Shown piece after piece: positions 57,531 to 64,000 of a DNA stretch of 64,000 nt. Source of the stretch: Cohnella rhizoplanae (GTDB lineage: Bacteria > Bacillota > Bacilli > Paenibacillales > Paenibacillaceae). The notes under the pieces were generated by a model. That model searched no databases, was not told the origin of the DNA, and worked only from the letters and a program-made list of their open reading frames with translations. The position numbers were made by a program, and so were the translations under genes. The stretch is from NCBI RefSeq assembly GCF_948329515.1, contig NZ_CAOJCN010000003.1:390974-454973 (forward strand), written 5' to 3'. Position 1 is the stretch's first letter. Every line of letters starts with the position of its first letter.

Positions 57531-58557
57531 CCAAGTTACCGTCCTGGTAGCCGGCAGCTGGGGCACGGCGCTCGCCTGCGTGCTCGCGGACAACGGACAC
57601 CAAGTAAAGTTATGGACGCGTGGTGCCGCCCAAGCGGATGAGATCAACGAATCCCGCACGAACCGCAAATACTTGAAGGACACCGTATTGCCCGACGGGC
57701 TTCGCGCGACGACAGATATGGCGGAGGCGCTGAGCGGCGCGGCCGCTGTCGTGTTCGTCGCGCCCTCGTCCGCCATGCGGGAGGTCGCGCAGGCCGCCCT
57801 GCCTCATATTAAGCCGGATGCGCTTATCGTTCACGCGACCAAGGGCTTCGAGACGGGCAGCCTGAAGCGTATGTCCCAGGTGCTCTCCGAGGAGCTGAGG
57901 CGCCCCGAAGGCTCGATCGTAGTCCTGTCAGGCCCGAGCCATGCCGAAGAGGTGGCCGTGCGGCTGCCGACGACGGTGGTCGTGGCCGCCAGCGACTTGA
58001 AGCAGGCCGAGGCCGCGCAGGATTTGTTTATCAACGATGCTTATTTCCGCGTATATACCAATCCCGATTACATAGGCGCGGAGACGGCCGGAGCGATCAA
58101 GAATATCATCGGACTAGGCGCAGGCTTGTCTGACGGTCTCGGCTTCGGCGTCAACGCCAAGGCGGCGCTCGTCACCCGCGGCTTAGCCGAGATCGGCCGG
58201 CTGGGATCGGCCATGGGCGCTCACATGCTGACCTTCGCCGGTCTTGCGGGCGTCGGTGATCTGATCGCCACCTGCACGAGCAGACACAGCCGGAATTACC
58301 GGGCCGGCGAGCTGCTCGCGCAGGGGCTCGGCTACGAAGAAGTCCAGAAGGAGATCGGAATGGTCGTCGAAGGCGTCCGCACGACGCTGGCCGCCTCCAA
58401 GCTCGCCGTTCAATACGGCGTCGAGATGCCGATCACGGCGCAGCTGCATGCCGTTCTGTTCGAGGGTAAGCCGCCGTTGCAAGCGGTAGAGGCGCTGATG
58501 GGCAGATTGCGCACCCACGAGATCGAGGAGACCGTCCTTTTCAACCGTTCGAACTGA
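57520..58557 (+). CDS. gpsA: Glycerol-3-phosphate dehydrogenase (NAD(P)+)
   Basis: A 345-residue GpsA. The dinucleotide loop reads LVAGSWGTALA, with Val for the first Gly of the usual GAGSWG. VLSGPSHAEEVAVRLPTTVV, the catalytic Lys in TAGAIKNIIGLGAGLSDGLG and FAGLAGVGDLIATCTSRHSRN are typical. It reduces dihydroxyacetone phosphate to glycerol 3-phosphate for PlsY. ATG 57520 has AAGGAGG upstream. It overlaps plsY by 11 bp. Confidence 0.94.
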   Translation: MASSQVTVLVAGSWGTALACVLADNGHQVKLWTRGAAQADEINESRTNRKYLKDTVLPDGLRATTDMAEALSGAAAVVFVAPSSAMREVAQAALPHIKPDALIVHATKGFETGSLKRMSQVLSEELRRPEGSIVVLSGPSHAEEVAVRLPTTVVVAASDLKQAEAAQDLFINDAYFRVYTNPDYIGAETAGAIKNIIGLGAGLSDGLGFGVNAKAALVTRGLAEIGRLGSAMGAHMLTFAGLAGVGDLIATCTSRHSRNYRAGELLAQGLGYEEVQKEIGMVVEGVRTTLAASKLAVQYGVEMPITAQLHAVLFEGKPPLQAVEALMGRLRTHEIEETVLFNRSN

Positions 58558-58591
58558 GCCTTGTTTTGACGATTCCTGTCAGCCCGCCCAC

Positions 58592-58619
58592 ACCGCCCCG
58601 CCGCATGCCTCATAGGATA
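58592..58619 (+). promoter_or_regulatory. Candidate SigK promoter for spoVIF
   Basis: AC (58592-58593, in CACC), 17-nt spacer, CATAGGATA (58611-58619), matching the SigK pattern AC / CATAnnnTA. The start would lie about 25 bp before the spoVIF ATG. Confidence 0.4.
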
Positions 58620-58648
58620 CAGGGCATGATTTGCGGAGGAGGGGAAGC

Positions 58649-58924
58649 ATGGACAAGAAGTTCTCCAAGGATGTACTCAATTCGGTGAGCAAAAAGACGG
58701 GTAAGCCCGTATCCGAGAGTTCGCTGAAAAAAATCGCGCAAAAGGTGTCCCCGGACATTCTGCAGAGCGAGGCGTCGATCCGCCAGCTGATCAAGCAAGT
58801 ATCGAGCACGGCAGGCGTGCCGGTCTCCGAGGATACGGTGAAAGAGATCGTGTCCGCGGTCAAGAAAAGCGGCATGAACCTGGGCAGCCTCGAAGGACTC
58901 ATGAAAATGATGCTTAAAAAATAA
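58649..58924 (+). CDS. spoVIF: Stage VI sporulation protein F
   Basis: A 91-residue protein rich in Lys and Ser: SKDVLNSVSKKTGKPVSESS, KIAQKVSPDILQSEASIRQL and the C-terminal LGSLEGLMKMMLKK. These match SpoVIF (YjcC), a late mother-cell protein needed for coat maturation in B. subtilis. ATG 58649 has GGAGGAGGGG upstream. A SigK-like promoter precedes it and a terminator follows. Its position after gpsA differs from B. subtilis. Confidence 0.85.
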   Translation: MDKKFSKDVLNSVSKKTGKPVSESSLKKIAQKVSPDILQSEASIRQLIKQVSSTAGVPVSEDTVKEIVSAVKKSGMNLGSLEGLMKMMLKK

Positions 58925-58936
58925 CGGCGTACCTCC

Positions 58937-58971
58937 AAAAGCCTCCTCCTGTTTAGGGAGCGAGGCTTTTT
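58937..58971 (+). terminator. Intrinsic terminator after spoVIF
   Basis: AAAAGCCTC (58937-58945) pairs with GAGGCTTTT (58962-58970), with an inner CTCCT/AGGGAG stem. Confidence 0.82.
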
Positions 58972-59105
58972 GTGCATTCATGGGCCTAATCAGGCTGAAG
59001 AACAGCCGGCATTTGGTGAGCCTTTCCATTCATGCTTTGCGGGTAATCGGGCAAGCTGAAGACGAGATACATCCATACGAGAGCCGGAAGGGGTTTGCGC
59101 CAACC

Positions 59106-59726
59106 ATGCCAGCGGATACGAGCATCAGCGACCACTTTCTGACCGCCGTCAGACAGCGTCGGAGCTTCTACGGAATCAGCGACGAGGTCGTCGTTCCCGA
59201 CGAGCGGATCGAAGAGATCGTCAAGGAAGCCGTCAGATACACTCCCTCCTCGTTTAACTCGCAGAGCGCCCGAATCGTGCTGCTGCTTAAGCGGGAGCAC
59301 AAGAAGTTTTGGGATATTACGACCGAGACGCTGCGAGCGGTCGTCAGCGACCCGGAGCAGTTCAAGTCCACGCAGGAGAAAATGAATGCCTTCGCCGCGG
59401 GTTACGGAACGGTTCTGTTTTTCGAGGACATGACCGTGATCGAAGGCCTTCAGCAGCAATTCGCCGCTTACAAGGAAAACTTCCCGAAATGGTCGGCCCA
59501 TTCCTCCGGCATGCATCAATTCGTCATCTGGACCGCGCTGGAGACGGAGGGCTACGGCGCCTCCTTGCAGCATTACAACCCGCTCATCGACGAGGAAGTC
59601 AAGCGAACATGGGGATTGCCGGACAGCTGGCTGCTGATTGCGCAGATGCCATTTGGCAAGCCCATTGCGCAGCCCGGCGAGAAGACGTTCAAGCCGCTCG
59701 AAGAACGGATCAAGATTTTCAAATAA
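59106..59726 (+). CDS. Nitroreductase family protein
   Basis: A 206-residue flavin reductase-like protein. AVRQRRSFYGISDE near the N-terminus is the FMN-phosphate-binding Arg motif; YTPSSFNSQSARIV and ALETEGYGASLQHYNPLIDE are typical of the YdgI/Frm2-like fatty-acid-repressing nitroreductase subgroup. It probably reduces nitro- or quinone compounds with NAD(P)H. ATG 59106 gives the usual family length, though AAGGGG lies 13 nt upstream; a longer in-frame start at 58980 has no ribosome binding site and would begin next to the spoVIF terminator. Confidence 0.85.
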   Translation: MPADTSISDHFLTAVRQRRSFYGISDEVVVPDERIEEIVKEAVRYTPSSFNSQSARIVLLLKREHKKFWDITTETLRAVVSDPEQFKSTQEKMNAFAAGYGTVLFFEDMTVIEGLQQQFAAYKENFPKWSAHSSGMHQFVIWTALETEGYGASLQHYNPLIDEEVKRTWGLPDSWLLIAQMPFGKPIAQPGEKTFKPLEERIKIFK

Positions 59727-59749
59727 GATGTTTCCTTTATGCTTTCAAG

Positions 59750-59774
59750 CCGCCGGCAGAACCGGCGGTTTTTT
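59750..59774 (+). terminator. Intrinsic terminator after the nitroreductase gene
   Basis: CCGCCGG (59750-59756), CAGAA loop, CCGGCGG (59762-59768), then TTTTTT. Confidence 0.85.
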
Positions 59775-59781
59775 CTTCATT

Positions 59782-59811
59782 TTTACAGGCTGAGCAGGAA
59801 TGTGGTATAAT
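59782..59811 (+). promoter_or_regulatory. SigA promoter upstream of DUF2768 gene
   Basis: TTTACA (59782-59787), 18-nt spacer, TATAAT (59806-59811). Confidence 0.65.
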
Positions 59812-59858
59812 ATGTTCCGTTTTATAGGACTACGCTTATCGCGTTCGACAGGGATCGT

Positions 59859-59883
59859 CCGCGCCGCCGCGCGCGGTTTTTTT
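59859..59883 (+). terminator. Terminator hairpin in the DUF2768 leader
   Basis: CCGCGC (59859-59864), 6-nt loop, GCGCGG (59871-59876), then seven T. It lies about 40 nt after the predicted start and 49 bp before the gene, suggesting attenuation or a short RNA. Confidence 0.65.
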
Positions 59884-59931
59884 CGCCATACATAGGGCTG
59901 GCTGGCAAAGGAAAGGACAGGTTATCGCAAT

Positions 59932-60111
59932 ATGGATCCGATGATGAAAATGTGGGTGTCGTTCGTCGGCATCGGACTGATGGTGCTGTCGGCGGTACTG
60001 ATCATGCTCGCCAGGGCGAAGACCAAAGGCGCGCTGCGCTTCGGGCTCTCCTTCGTCGCCTTTATCATGCTGCTCGTCGGCATGGTCTGCGGACTTATAT
60101 CGATCGTATGA
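59932..60111 (+). CDS. DUF2768 small membrane protein (YphE-like)
   Basis: A 59-residue protein with two transmembrane helices (WVSFVGIGLMVLSAVLIMLA and FGLSFVAFIMLLVGMVCGLI) separated by a basic turn. It matches DUF2768, whose B. subtilis member YphE lies between gpsA and yphF-spoIVA. ATG 59932 is preceded by AAAGGAAAGGA. The small size and conserved sporulation neighbourhood suggest a sporulation or membrane role, but none is established. The leader holds a promoter and a terminator-like hairpin. Confidence 0.8.
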   Translation: MDPMMKMWVSFVGIGLMVLSAVLIMLARAKTKGALRFGLSFVAFIMLLVGMVCGLISIV

Positions 60112-60142
60112 CAACCAAGATTCGAGCCGGAGGGCAGAGGCA

Positions 60143-60436
60143 ATGCTGAAGTTGAAAGGAAGAACGGTCGAATCGGAGGCGGCGCCGCGCGTCGGCGCCA
60201 CGCTGCTCGAGCTCGCGCTCGGCGCGGGCGTCGACTGGCAGTTTAATTGTTCGCGGGGCACTTGCGCGCGCTGCCGCTGTCTCATAACGGCCGGCGGCGA
60301 GCACCTGGAGGAATCGACCGACGCCGAGTGGGACCGTCTCGGACCCGAGGAGCTGGACGCCGGCTACAGGCTCGGCTGCCAAGCCCGCATCGCGACCGCC
60401 GGCACGATCTCGGCCATCAACCGGACCTACTTCTAA
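60143..60436 (+). CDS. 2Fe-2S ferredoxin (first)
   Basis: A 97-residue plant-type ferredoxin. The cluster ligands are in NCSRGTCARCRCLI (Cys-x5-Cys-x2-Cys, with an extra Cys) and the fourth Cys in RLGCQARI. GATLLELALGAGVDWQFNC is the usual lead-in. It should carry single electrons in the cytoplasm. It is the first of three closely spaced genes (ferredoxin, nucleotidyltransferase-like, ferredoxin) that have no counterpart between yphE and yphF in B. subtilis. The redox partner is unknown. Confidence 0.88.
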   Translation: MLKLKGRTVESEAAPRVGATLLELALGAGVDWQFNCSRGTCARCRCLITAGGEHLEESTDAEWDRLGPEELDAGYRLGCQARIATAGTISAINRTYF

Positions 60437-60448
60437 GGAGCTGAGGAC

Positions 60449-61069
60449 ATGCCGATGGACGAAGCGGGAGCGGCGATCCGCCGCGCGCTTGCCGCGTTCG
60501 CGGCGCTGACCTCGGGCAGCGGATCGCGATGGGTCCTCGGCGGGAGCGCCGGACTCGCGTTGCGCGGGGCCCGGCTCGAGGCCGCGCCGAGAGACTTGGA
60601 TATATACGCGGACGCTTCCGCCGTGCCCTTGCTTCACGCCCGGCTCACCCCGCGATCGACGGACGGACCGGCATGGGATGAGACGGGGAACTATCGGTCT
60701 CTGCTGTCCCATTACGACTGGGAAGGCGTGCAGATCGAGCTCGTCGGCGATTTTGAGGTCGTCGTGCCCGGCTCCCGCTACAGGACAGAGGTGGATGCCT
60801 TTCTCTACGGGCACGGAGACGATTGGGTGGACGGCGAGAGCGGGCTGTCTGTTCGCCTGATGCCGCTCGGACACGAGCTGATCTTCAATCTGCTGCGCGG
60901 GCGGCGCGACCGCGCGCTCGAGACGGCAAGGCTGATGCGAGCCGATCCGGACGCGCATCTGCCGGTACTGGAGCGGCTGACTGCGCGTCATGCGCTGTCC
61001 GCGGATACATTGCGGGAGCTGCGCCGCCTCGTCGCGGACGGCGAAGGAGGCGAGAGCGATGCGCGATAA
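60449..61069 (+). CDS. Nucleotidyltransferase-like protein
   Basis: A 206-residue protein. WVLGGSAGLALRGARLEAAP followed by RDLDIYAD matches the GG/S and DxD motifs of the Pol-beta nucleotidyltransferase superfamily (minimal NTase or AbiEii-like). VQIELVGDFEVVVPG could supply the third acidic residue, and the C-terminal half (HELIFNLLRGRRDRALETAR) resembles the substrate-binding helices of these enzymes. ATG 60449 has AGGAG upstream. It overlaps the next ferredoxin gene by 11 bp. Substrate and partner are unknown; pairing with two ferredoxins is unusual. Confidence 0.78.
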   Translation: MPMDEAGAAIRRALAAFAALTSGSGSRWVLGGSAGLALRGARLEAAPRDLDIYADASAVPLLHARLTPRSTDGPAWDETGNYRSLLSHYDWEGVQIELVGDFEVVVPGSRYRTEVDAFLYGHGDDWVDGESGLSVRLMPLGHELIFNLLRGRRDRALETARLMRADPDAHLPVLERLTARHALSADTLRELRRLVADGEGGESDAR

Positions 61070-61415
61070 CGGCTTCGAGGTCGTATTCGGGCCGGAAGGC
61101 CAAGCTGCGACCGTAAGGGCGGGCACGACGCTGCTGGACGCGTCCCGGCGGGCCAAGGCGCAGGTCCGCACGCGCTGCGGAGGCGTCGCGGGCTGCCTCA
61201 TGTGCAAGGTGCGCGTGGCGCCGGAATGCGAGGACGCGCTGACGGCGCCTACGGAAGCCGAACGCCGCAAGCTCGGTCCGTTGCTCGGAGAGGGCTTCCG
61301 GCTGTCCTGCCAGGCGCGGGTGCGGCGCGCCGTGCGCGTCGAGATCCCCGAGGACCCGCTGAAGGCGGCCGTGCGCAAGCAGCTGGAGCGCCAACAATCG
61401 GACGACTTATGGTAA
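61059..61415 (+). CDS. 2Fe-2S ferredoxin (second)
   Basis: A 118-residue plant-type ferredoxin. The cluster motif is RCGGVAGCLMCKV (Cys-x5-Cys-x2-Cys) with the fourth Cys in RLSCQARV. It diverges from the first ferredoxin (60143-60436) but shares the TTLLDASRRA-type entry and the xLSCQARV end. A charged C-terminal tail (EDPLKAAVRKQLERQQ) is extra. ATG 61059 has AAGGAGG upstream and lies inside the nucleotidyltransferase gene, so the two are translationally coupled. Confidence 0.87.
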   Translation: MRDNGFEVVFGPEGQAATVRAGTTLLDASRRAKAQVRTRCGGVAGCLMCKVRVAPECEDALTAPTEAERRKLGPLLGEGFRLSCQARVRRAVRVEIPEDPLKAAVRKQLERQQSDDLW

Positions 61416-61480
61416 TCGCGCATCAGGATGGAGAGAAGCAAGTGGAATTCCATAGAGATAGCAAAGACGGGGGTACCGAA

Positions 61481-62233
61481 ATGAACAGACCGCATTGGAT
61501 CCATGCCAGCCGGCTCGCGGCCAAGCGTACGGCGCTGCTCGCGCTGACGCTGGCGCTGCTGCCGCTGGCAGGCTGCCTGTATCCGGACGAATATACGCCT
61601 TCCAGCCAGGTGTCGGCCAAGGAATCGGTGCGCATCGTGCAGGAAGCGGTCGACAGATACCGCGGCGATACCGGACTCCTGCCGATCGAGAACGCGACGG
61701 AGGCCACGCCGCAGTACGAGAAGTTCCGGCTCGACTTCGCCAAGCTCAAGCGGATGGGCTACTTGACCGACATTCCGAAGGAAGCGTTCGAGAGCGGAGG
61801 TTCGGGGCAGTTTCTCGTCATCGACGAGGAGAGCGACCCGCAGGTGAAGCTCCTCGACGTCGCCGTGTATCAGGCGATCGGCGTCGTCCAGACCAAGGTG
61901 AACGCATACGTGCTTAAGCACAAGGGCCAGCAGCCGGTATCGGACGAGGTCTACCCGGACTTCAAGCGGATCGACTACAAAAAACTCGGCATCGACGATC
62001 CGGCGATCCGCAGCATGTATACCGGACGGGTGCTGGAACTGATGATCGATCCGGGCAGCGCCGTCTACGCGGACTACGGCATCGACATCGTCAAGGCGCT
62101 GGATAAAGCGGAAACGAAGCCGGGGCCGGGAGACGACCTGCGCGCGCTGCTCGCATCCGAGTCGTTTTACGTGCCGGTCAAATCGCCGGTTTACCGACTG
62201 GCGGGCGGAGAGCCGCAGGCATTTCTTAAATAA
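61481..62233 (+). CDS. yphF: YphF-like lipoprotein
   Basis: A 250-residue lipoprotein with lipobox LAGC (LALLPLAGC) near residue 30 and a soluble domain (SAKESVRIVQEAVDRYRGDT; YEKFRLDFAKLKRMGYLTDI; PKEAFESGGSGQFLVIDEE). Position directly upstream of spoIVA matches yphF of B. subtilis. ATG 61481 has GGGGG 7 nt upstream; ATG 61409 would overlap the second ferredoxin. Function unknown; the sporulation neighbourhood is suggestive. A terminator follows. Confidence 0.82.
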   Translation: MNRPHWIHASRLAAKRTALLALTLALLPLAGCLYPDEYTPSSQVSAKESVRIVQEAVDRYRGDTGLLPIENATEATPQYEKFRLDFAKLKRMGYLTDIPKEAFESGGSGQFLVIDEESDPQVKLLDVAVYQAIGVVQTKVNAYVLKHKGQQPVSDEVYPDFKRIDYKKLGIDDPAIRSMYTGRVLELMIDPGSAVYADYGIDIVKALDKAETKPGPGDDLRALLASESFYVPVKSPVYRLAGGEPQAFLK

Positions 62234-62256
62234 TGCGCATATCGCGCGCGCGATCG

Positions 62257-62284
62257 ACCGTTCCGTCTTCGGAACGGTTTTTTG
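62257..62284 (+). terminator. Intrinsic terminator after yphF
   Basis: ACCGTTCC (62257-62264), GTCTTC loop, GGAACGGT (62271-62278), then TTTTT. Confidence 0.85.
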
Positions 62285-62296
62285 TTGTGCCGGCGG

Positions 62297-62405
62297 ACAT
62301 AGGCGCCCCGTTGCTATCATAAGATCATTTGGATGAGAGTGCGCCGGGCGGCAATTCTCAAAAATTATGGTCCGGCGTCATATTCCCATGCATGGCACAT
62401 AGAAT
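62297..62405 (+). promoter_or_regulatory. Two candidate SigE promoters of spoIVA
   Basis: Proximal: TCATATT (62378-62384), 13-nt spacer, CATAGAAT (62398-62405). Distal: ACATAGG (62297-62303), 14-nt spacer, CATAAGAT (62318-62325). B. subtilis spoIVA also has two SigE promoters. Confidence 0.45.
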
Positions 62406-62486
62406 GATACTAGTCCAAGTTCATGTACGAGTCCGTCGCGCTGGCGGAACCGCAGGCTTCGCGATTACGAAGGGGAGGGAATCTCA

Positions 62487-63965
62487 GTGGAAAAAGTGGA
62501 TATTTTCAAAGATATCGCCGAACGAACGGGCGGCGACATCTACCTCGGGGTCGTCGGCGCCGTCCGGACAGGCAAATCGACCTTCATCAAGCGATTCGTG
62601 GAGACGGTCGTGCTGCCGAACATCGCACATGAAGCCGATCGCGTCAGGGCGATCGACGAGCTGCCGCAGAGCGCGGCGGGCCGTACGATCATGACGACGG
62701 AGCCCAAGTTCGTGCCGAACAACGCCGTGCAGATCAAGGTCGGCGAAGGCCTCGAAGTCAACGTGCGTCTCGTCGACTGCGTCGGTTACGCCGTCGAGGG
62801 CGCCAAAGGCTATGAGGACGAGAACGGCCCCCGCATGATTACGACACCCTGGTTCGAAGAAGCGATTCCTTTCCAGGAGGCTGCCGAGATCGGCACGCGC
62901 AAGGTCATTCAGGAGCATTCCACCCTTGGCGTCGTCGTGACGACCGACGGCACGATCGCGGAGATCCCGCGCAGTTCCTACGTCGAGGCGGAGGAGCGCG
63001 TCATCGCGGAGCTGAAGGAAGTCGGCAAGCCGTTCGTGCTGATCGTCAACTCGACGCGCCCCAAGAGCGAAGAGGCGCAGGCGCTTCGCGCGGAGCTCGC
63101 GGCCAAATACGATATACCCGCCATCACGCTCAGCGTGGCGTCGATGGGCGAGGACGAAGTGCTCGGCGTTCTGCGCGAGGTGCTGTACGAATTCCCCGTT
63201 CACGAAGTGAACGTCAATCTGCCGAGCTGGGTCATGGTCCTGCAAGAGCAGCACTGGCTGCGGTCGAGCTATGAGAACTCGGTCCGCGATACCGTCCGGG
63301 ACATCCGCCGGCTGCGCGACGTGGACCGCGTCGTATCCCAGTTCCTCGAGTACGACTTCGTGGACCGTGCGGGCCTGAGCGGTCTGAACATGGGCCAGGG
63401 CGTCGCCGAGATCGATCTGTACGCGCCGGACGAATTGTACGACCGCATCCTGCAGGAGGTCGTGGGCACCGAGATCCGGGGCAAAGACCATCTGCTGCAG
63501 CTGATGCAGGAGTTCTCCCACGCTAAGCGCGAGTACGACCGGTTCGCCGAAGCGCTGGAGATGGTAAAGACGACCGGCTACGGCATCGCGGCCCCGACGC
63601 TCGCCGAGATGCAGCTCGACGAGCCGGAGCTGATCCGGCAGGGCTCCCGCTTCGGCGTGCGGCTTAAGGCGACGGCGCCTTCGATCCATCTGATCCGCGT
63701 CGACGTCGAGTCTGAGTTCGCGCCGATCATCGGCACGGAAAAGCAGAGCGAAGAGCTCGTGCGCTACCTGATGCAGGACTTCGAAAAGGATCCGATCAAG
63801 ATCTGGGATTCCGACATCTTCGGGCGTTCGCTGCATTCCATCGTGCGCGAAGGCATCCAGGGCAAGATCGCCATGATGCCGGACAATGCGCGCTACAAGC
63901 TGCAAGAAACGCTTGGCCGCATCATCAACGAAGGATCGGGCGGCCTCATCGCCATCATTCTTTAA
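62487..63965 (+). CDS. spoIVA: Stage IV sporulation protein A (coat basement ATPase)
   Basis: A 492-residue SpoIVA, complete in the window. The N-terminal ATPase has the Walker A-type GVVGAVRTGKSTFIKRFVE (about residues 19-37), Switch-type TTEPKFVPNNAVQI and LVDCVGYAV. Middle and C-terminal domains polymerise on the forespore surface; the C-terminus ends GSGGLIAIIL, as in the family. It forms the basement layer of the spore coat, anchored by SpoVM. GTG 62487 has AAGGGGAGGG upstream. Candidate SigE promoters precede it. Confidence 0.96.
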   Translation: MEKVDIFKDIAERTGGDIYLGVVGAVRTGKSTFIKRFVETVVLPNIAHEADRVRAIDELPQSAAGRTIMTTEPKFVPNNAVQIKVGEGLEVNVRLVDCVGYAVEGAKGYEDENGPRMITTPWFEEAIPFQEAAEIGTRKVIQEHSTLGVVVTTDGTIAEIPRSSYVEAEERVIAELKEVGKPFVLIVNSTRPKSEEAQALRAELAAKYDIPAITLSVASMGEDEVLGVLREVLYEFPVHEVNVNLPSWVMVLQEQHWLRSSYENSVRDTVRDIRRLRDVDRVVSQFLEYDFVDRAGLSGLNMGQGVAEIDLYAPDELYDRILQEVVGTEIRGKDHLLQLMQEFSHAKREYDRFAEALEMVKTTGYGIAAPTLAEMQLDEPELIRQGSRFGVRLKATAPSIHLIRVDVESEFAPIIGTEKQSEELVRYLMQDFEKDPIKIWDSDIFGRSLHSIVREGIQGKIAMMPDNARYKLQETLGRIINEGSGGLIAIIL

Positions 63966-64000
63966 CGATAGAGACGGAACAGGTCGCGCGCCGGCAACGG

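Noticed and set aside
60095..62320. Long minus-strand open frame (741 codons) across the ferredoxin cassette and yphF
   Set aside because: It is antisense to four supported genes, runs through a terminator and shows no recognisable domain.
1..64000. CRISPR arrays, tRNA and rRNA genes
   Set aside because: No regularly spaced repeats, cloverleaf genes or rRNA signature stretches were seen on either strand; a covariance-model scan would be needed to exclude small RNAs.

Overview
The window is a GC-rich chromosomal segment of an endospore-forming Firmicute of the Paenibacillaceae type (Cohnella/Paenibacillus-like). The evidence is gene content and order. Three blocks follow the Bacillus subtilis chromosome closely: mciZ-nudF-endoQ family-spoIIM-fur-yqzK-xerD-deoB-punA-pdp-dacF-spoIIA/sigF-spoVA-lysA-ppiB-rib-scpAB; ytfI-ytfJ-dacB-spmAB-rluB-resABCDE-serA; and prsW-ypeB-motI-ypfB-cmk-plsC-S1-YIEGIA-der-plsY-gpsA-DUF2768-yphF-spoIVA. 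Strong AGGAGG-type ribosome binding sites precede most genes, and GTG and TTG starts are common. No rRNA, tRNA or CRISPR array was seen.

Layout: 1-4.3 kb is accessory (secreted protein fragment, ECF sigma/anti-sigma pair, MFS exporter with a divergent WYL regulator). 4.3-7.8 kb holds mciZ, nudF, an endonuclease Q family gene, spoIIM and fur. 7.8-10.8 kb is an insertion relative to B. subtilis: two glutathione peroxidases around ohrR with OhrR-type operators, and a subtilase. 11-15.6 kb is yqzK-xerD and nucleoside catabolism (deoB, punA, pdp). 15.74-16.86 kb is an insertion sequence with perfect 16-bp ends. 17-24.4 kb is the forespore block dacF, spoIIAA-AB-sigF, spoVAA-AB-AF, lysA. 24.6-29.2 kb is ppiB and the FMN-riboswitch-controlled riboflavin operon. 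29.3-34.9 kb is scpAB, DUF2953, ytfJ, dacB-spmA-spmB. 35-43.3 kb is rluB, resABC (cytochrome c maturation), resDE and serA. 43.5-50.2 kb holds membrane proteins, a deacetylase lipoprotein, mecA, prsW and ypeB. 50.3-64 kb is motI through spoIVA.

Sporulation dominates. Plausible developmental promoters can be read for several stages: SigH plus a 0A-like box before spoIIAA, SigF before dacF and ytfJ, SigE before spoIIM, dacB and spoIVA, SigG before spoVAA and ypeB, and SigK before spoVIF. Together these genes cover commitment (SpoIIA/SigF), engulfment (SpoIIM), division block (MciZ), cortex and dehydration (DacB, SpmA/B, DacF), DPA uptake and germination (SpoVA, YpeB) and coat (SpoIVA, SpoVIF).

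The main oddities are: a purine nucleoside phosphorylase with no ATG/GTG/TTG start at its Shine-Dalgarno; XerD with Thr where the catalytic Lys should be; an IS with intact ends but a transposase lacking the expected DDE residues; a ferredoxin-nucleotidyltransferase-ferredoxin cassette inserted between DUF2768 and yphF; ypeB without sleB; a spoVA operon reduced to AA-AB-AF; and several hairpin-bearing leaders (serA, mecA, S1, DUF2768). All promoter, operator and structure calls come from reading by eye and were not scored computationally.
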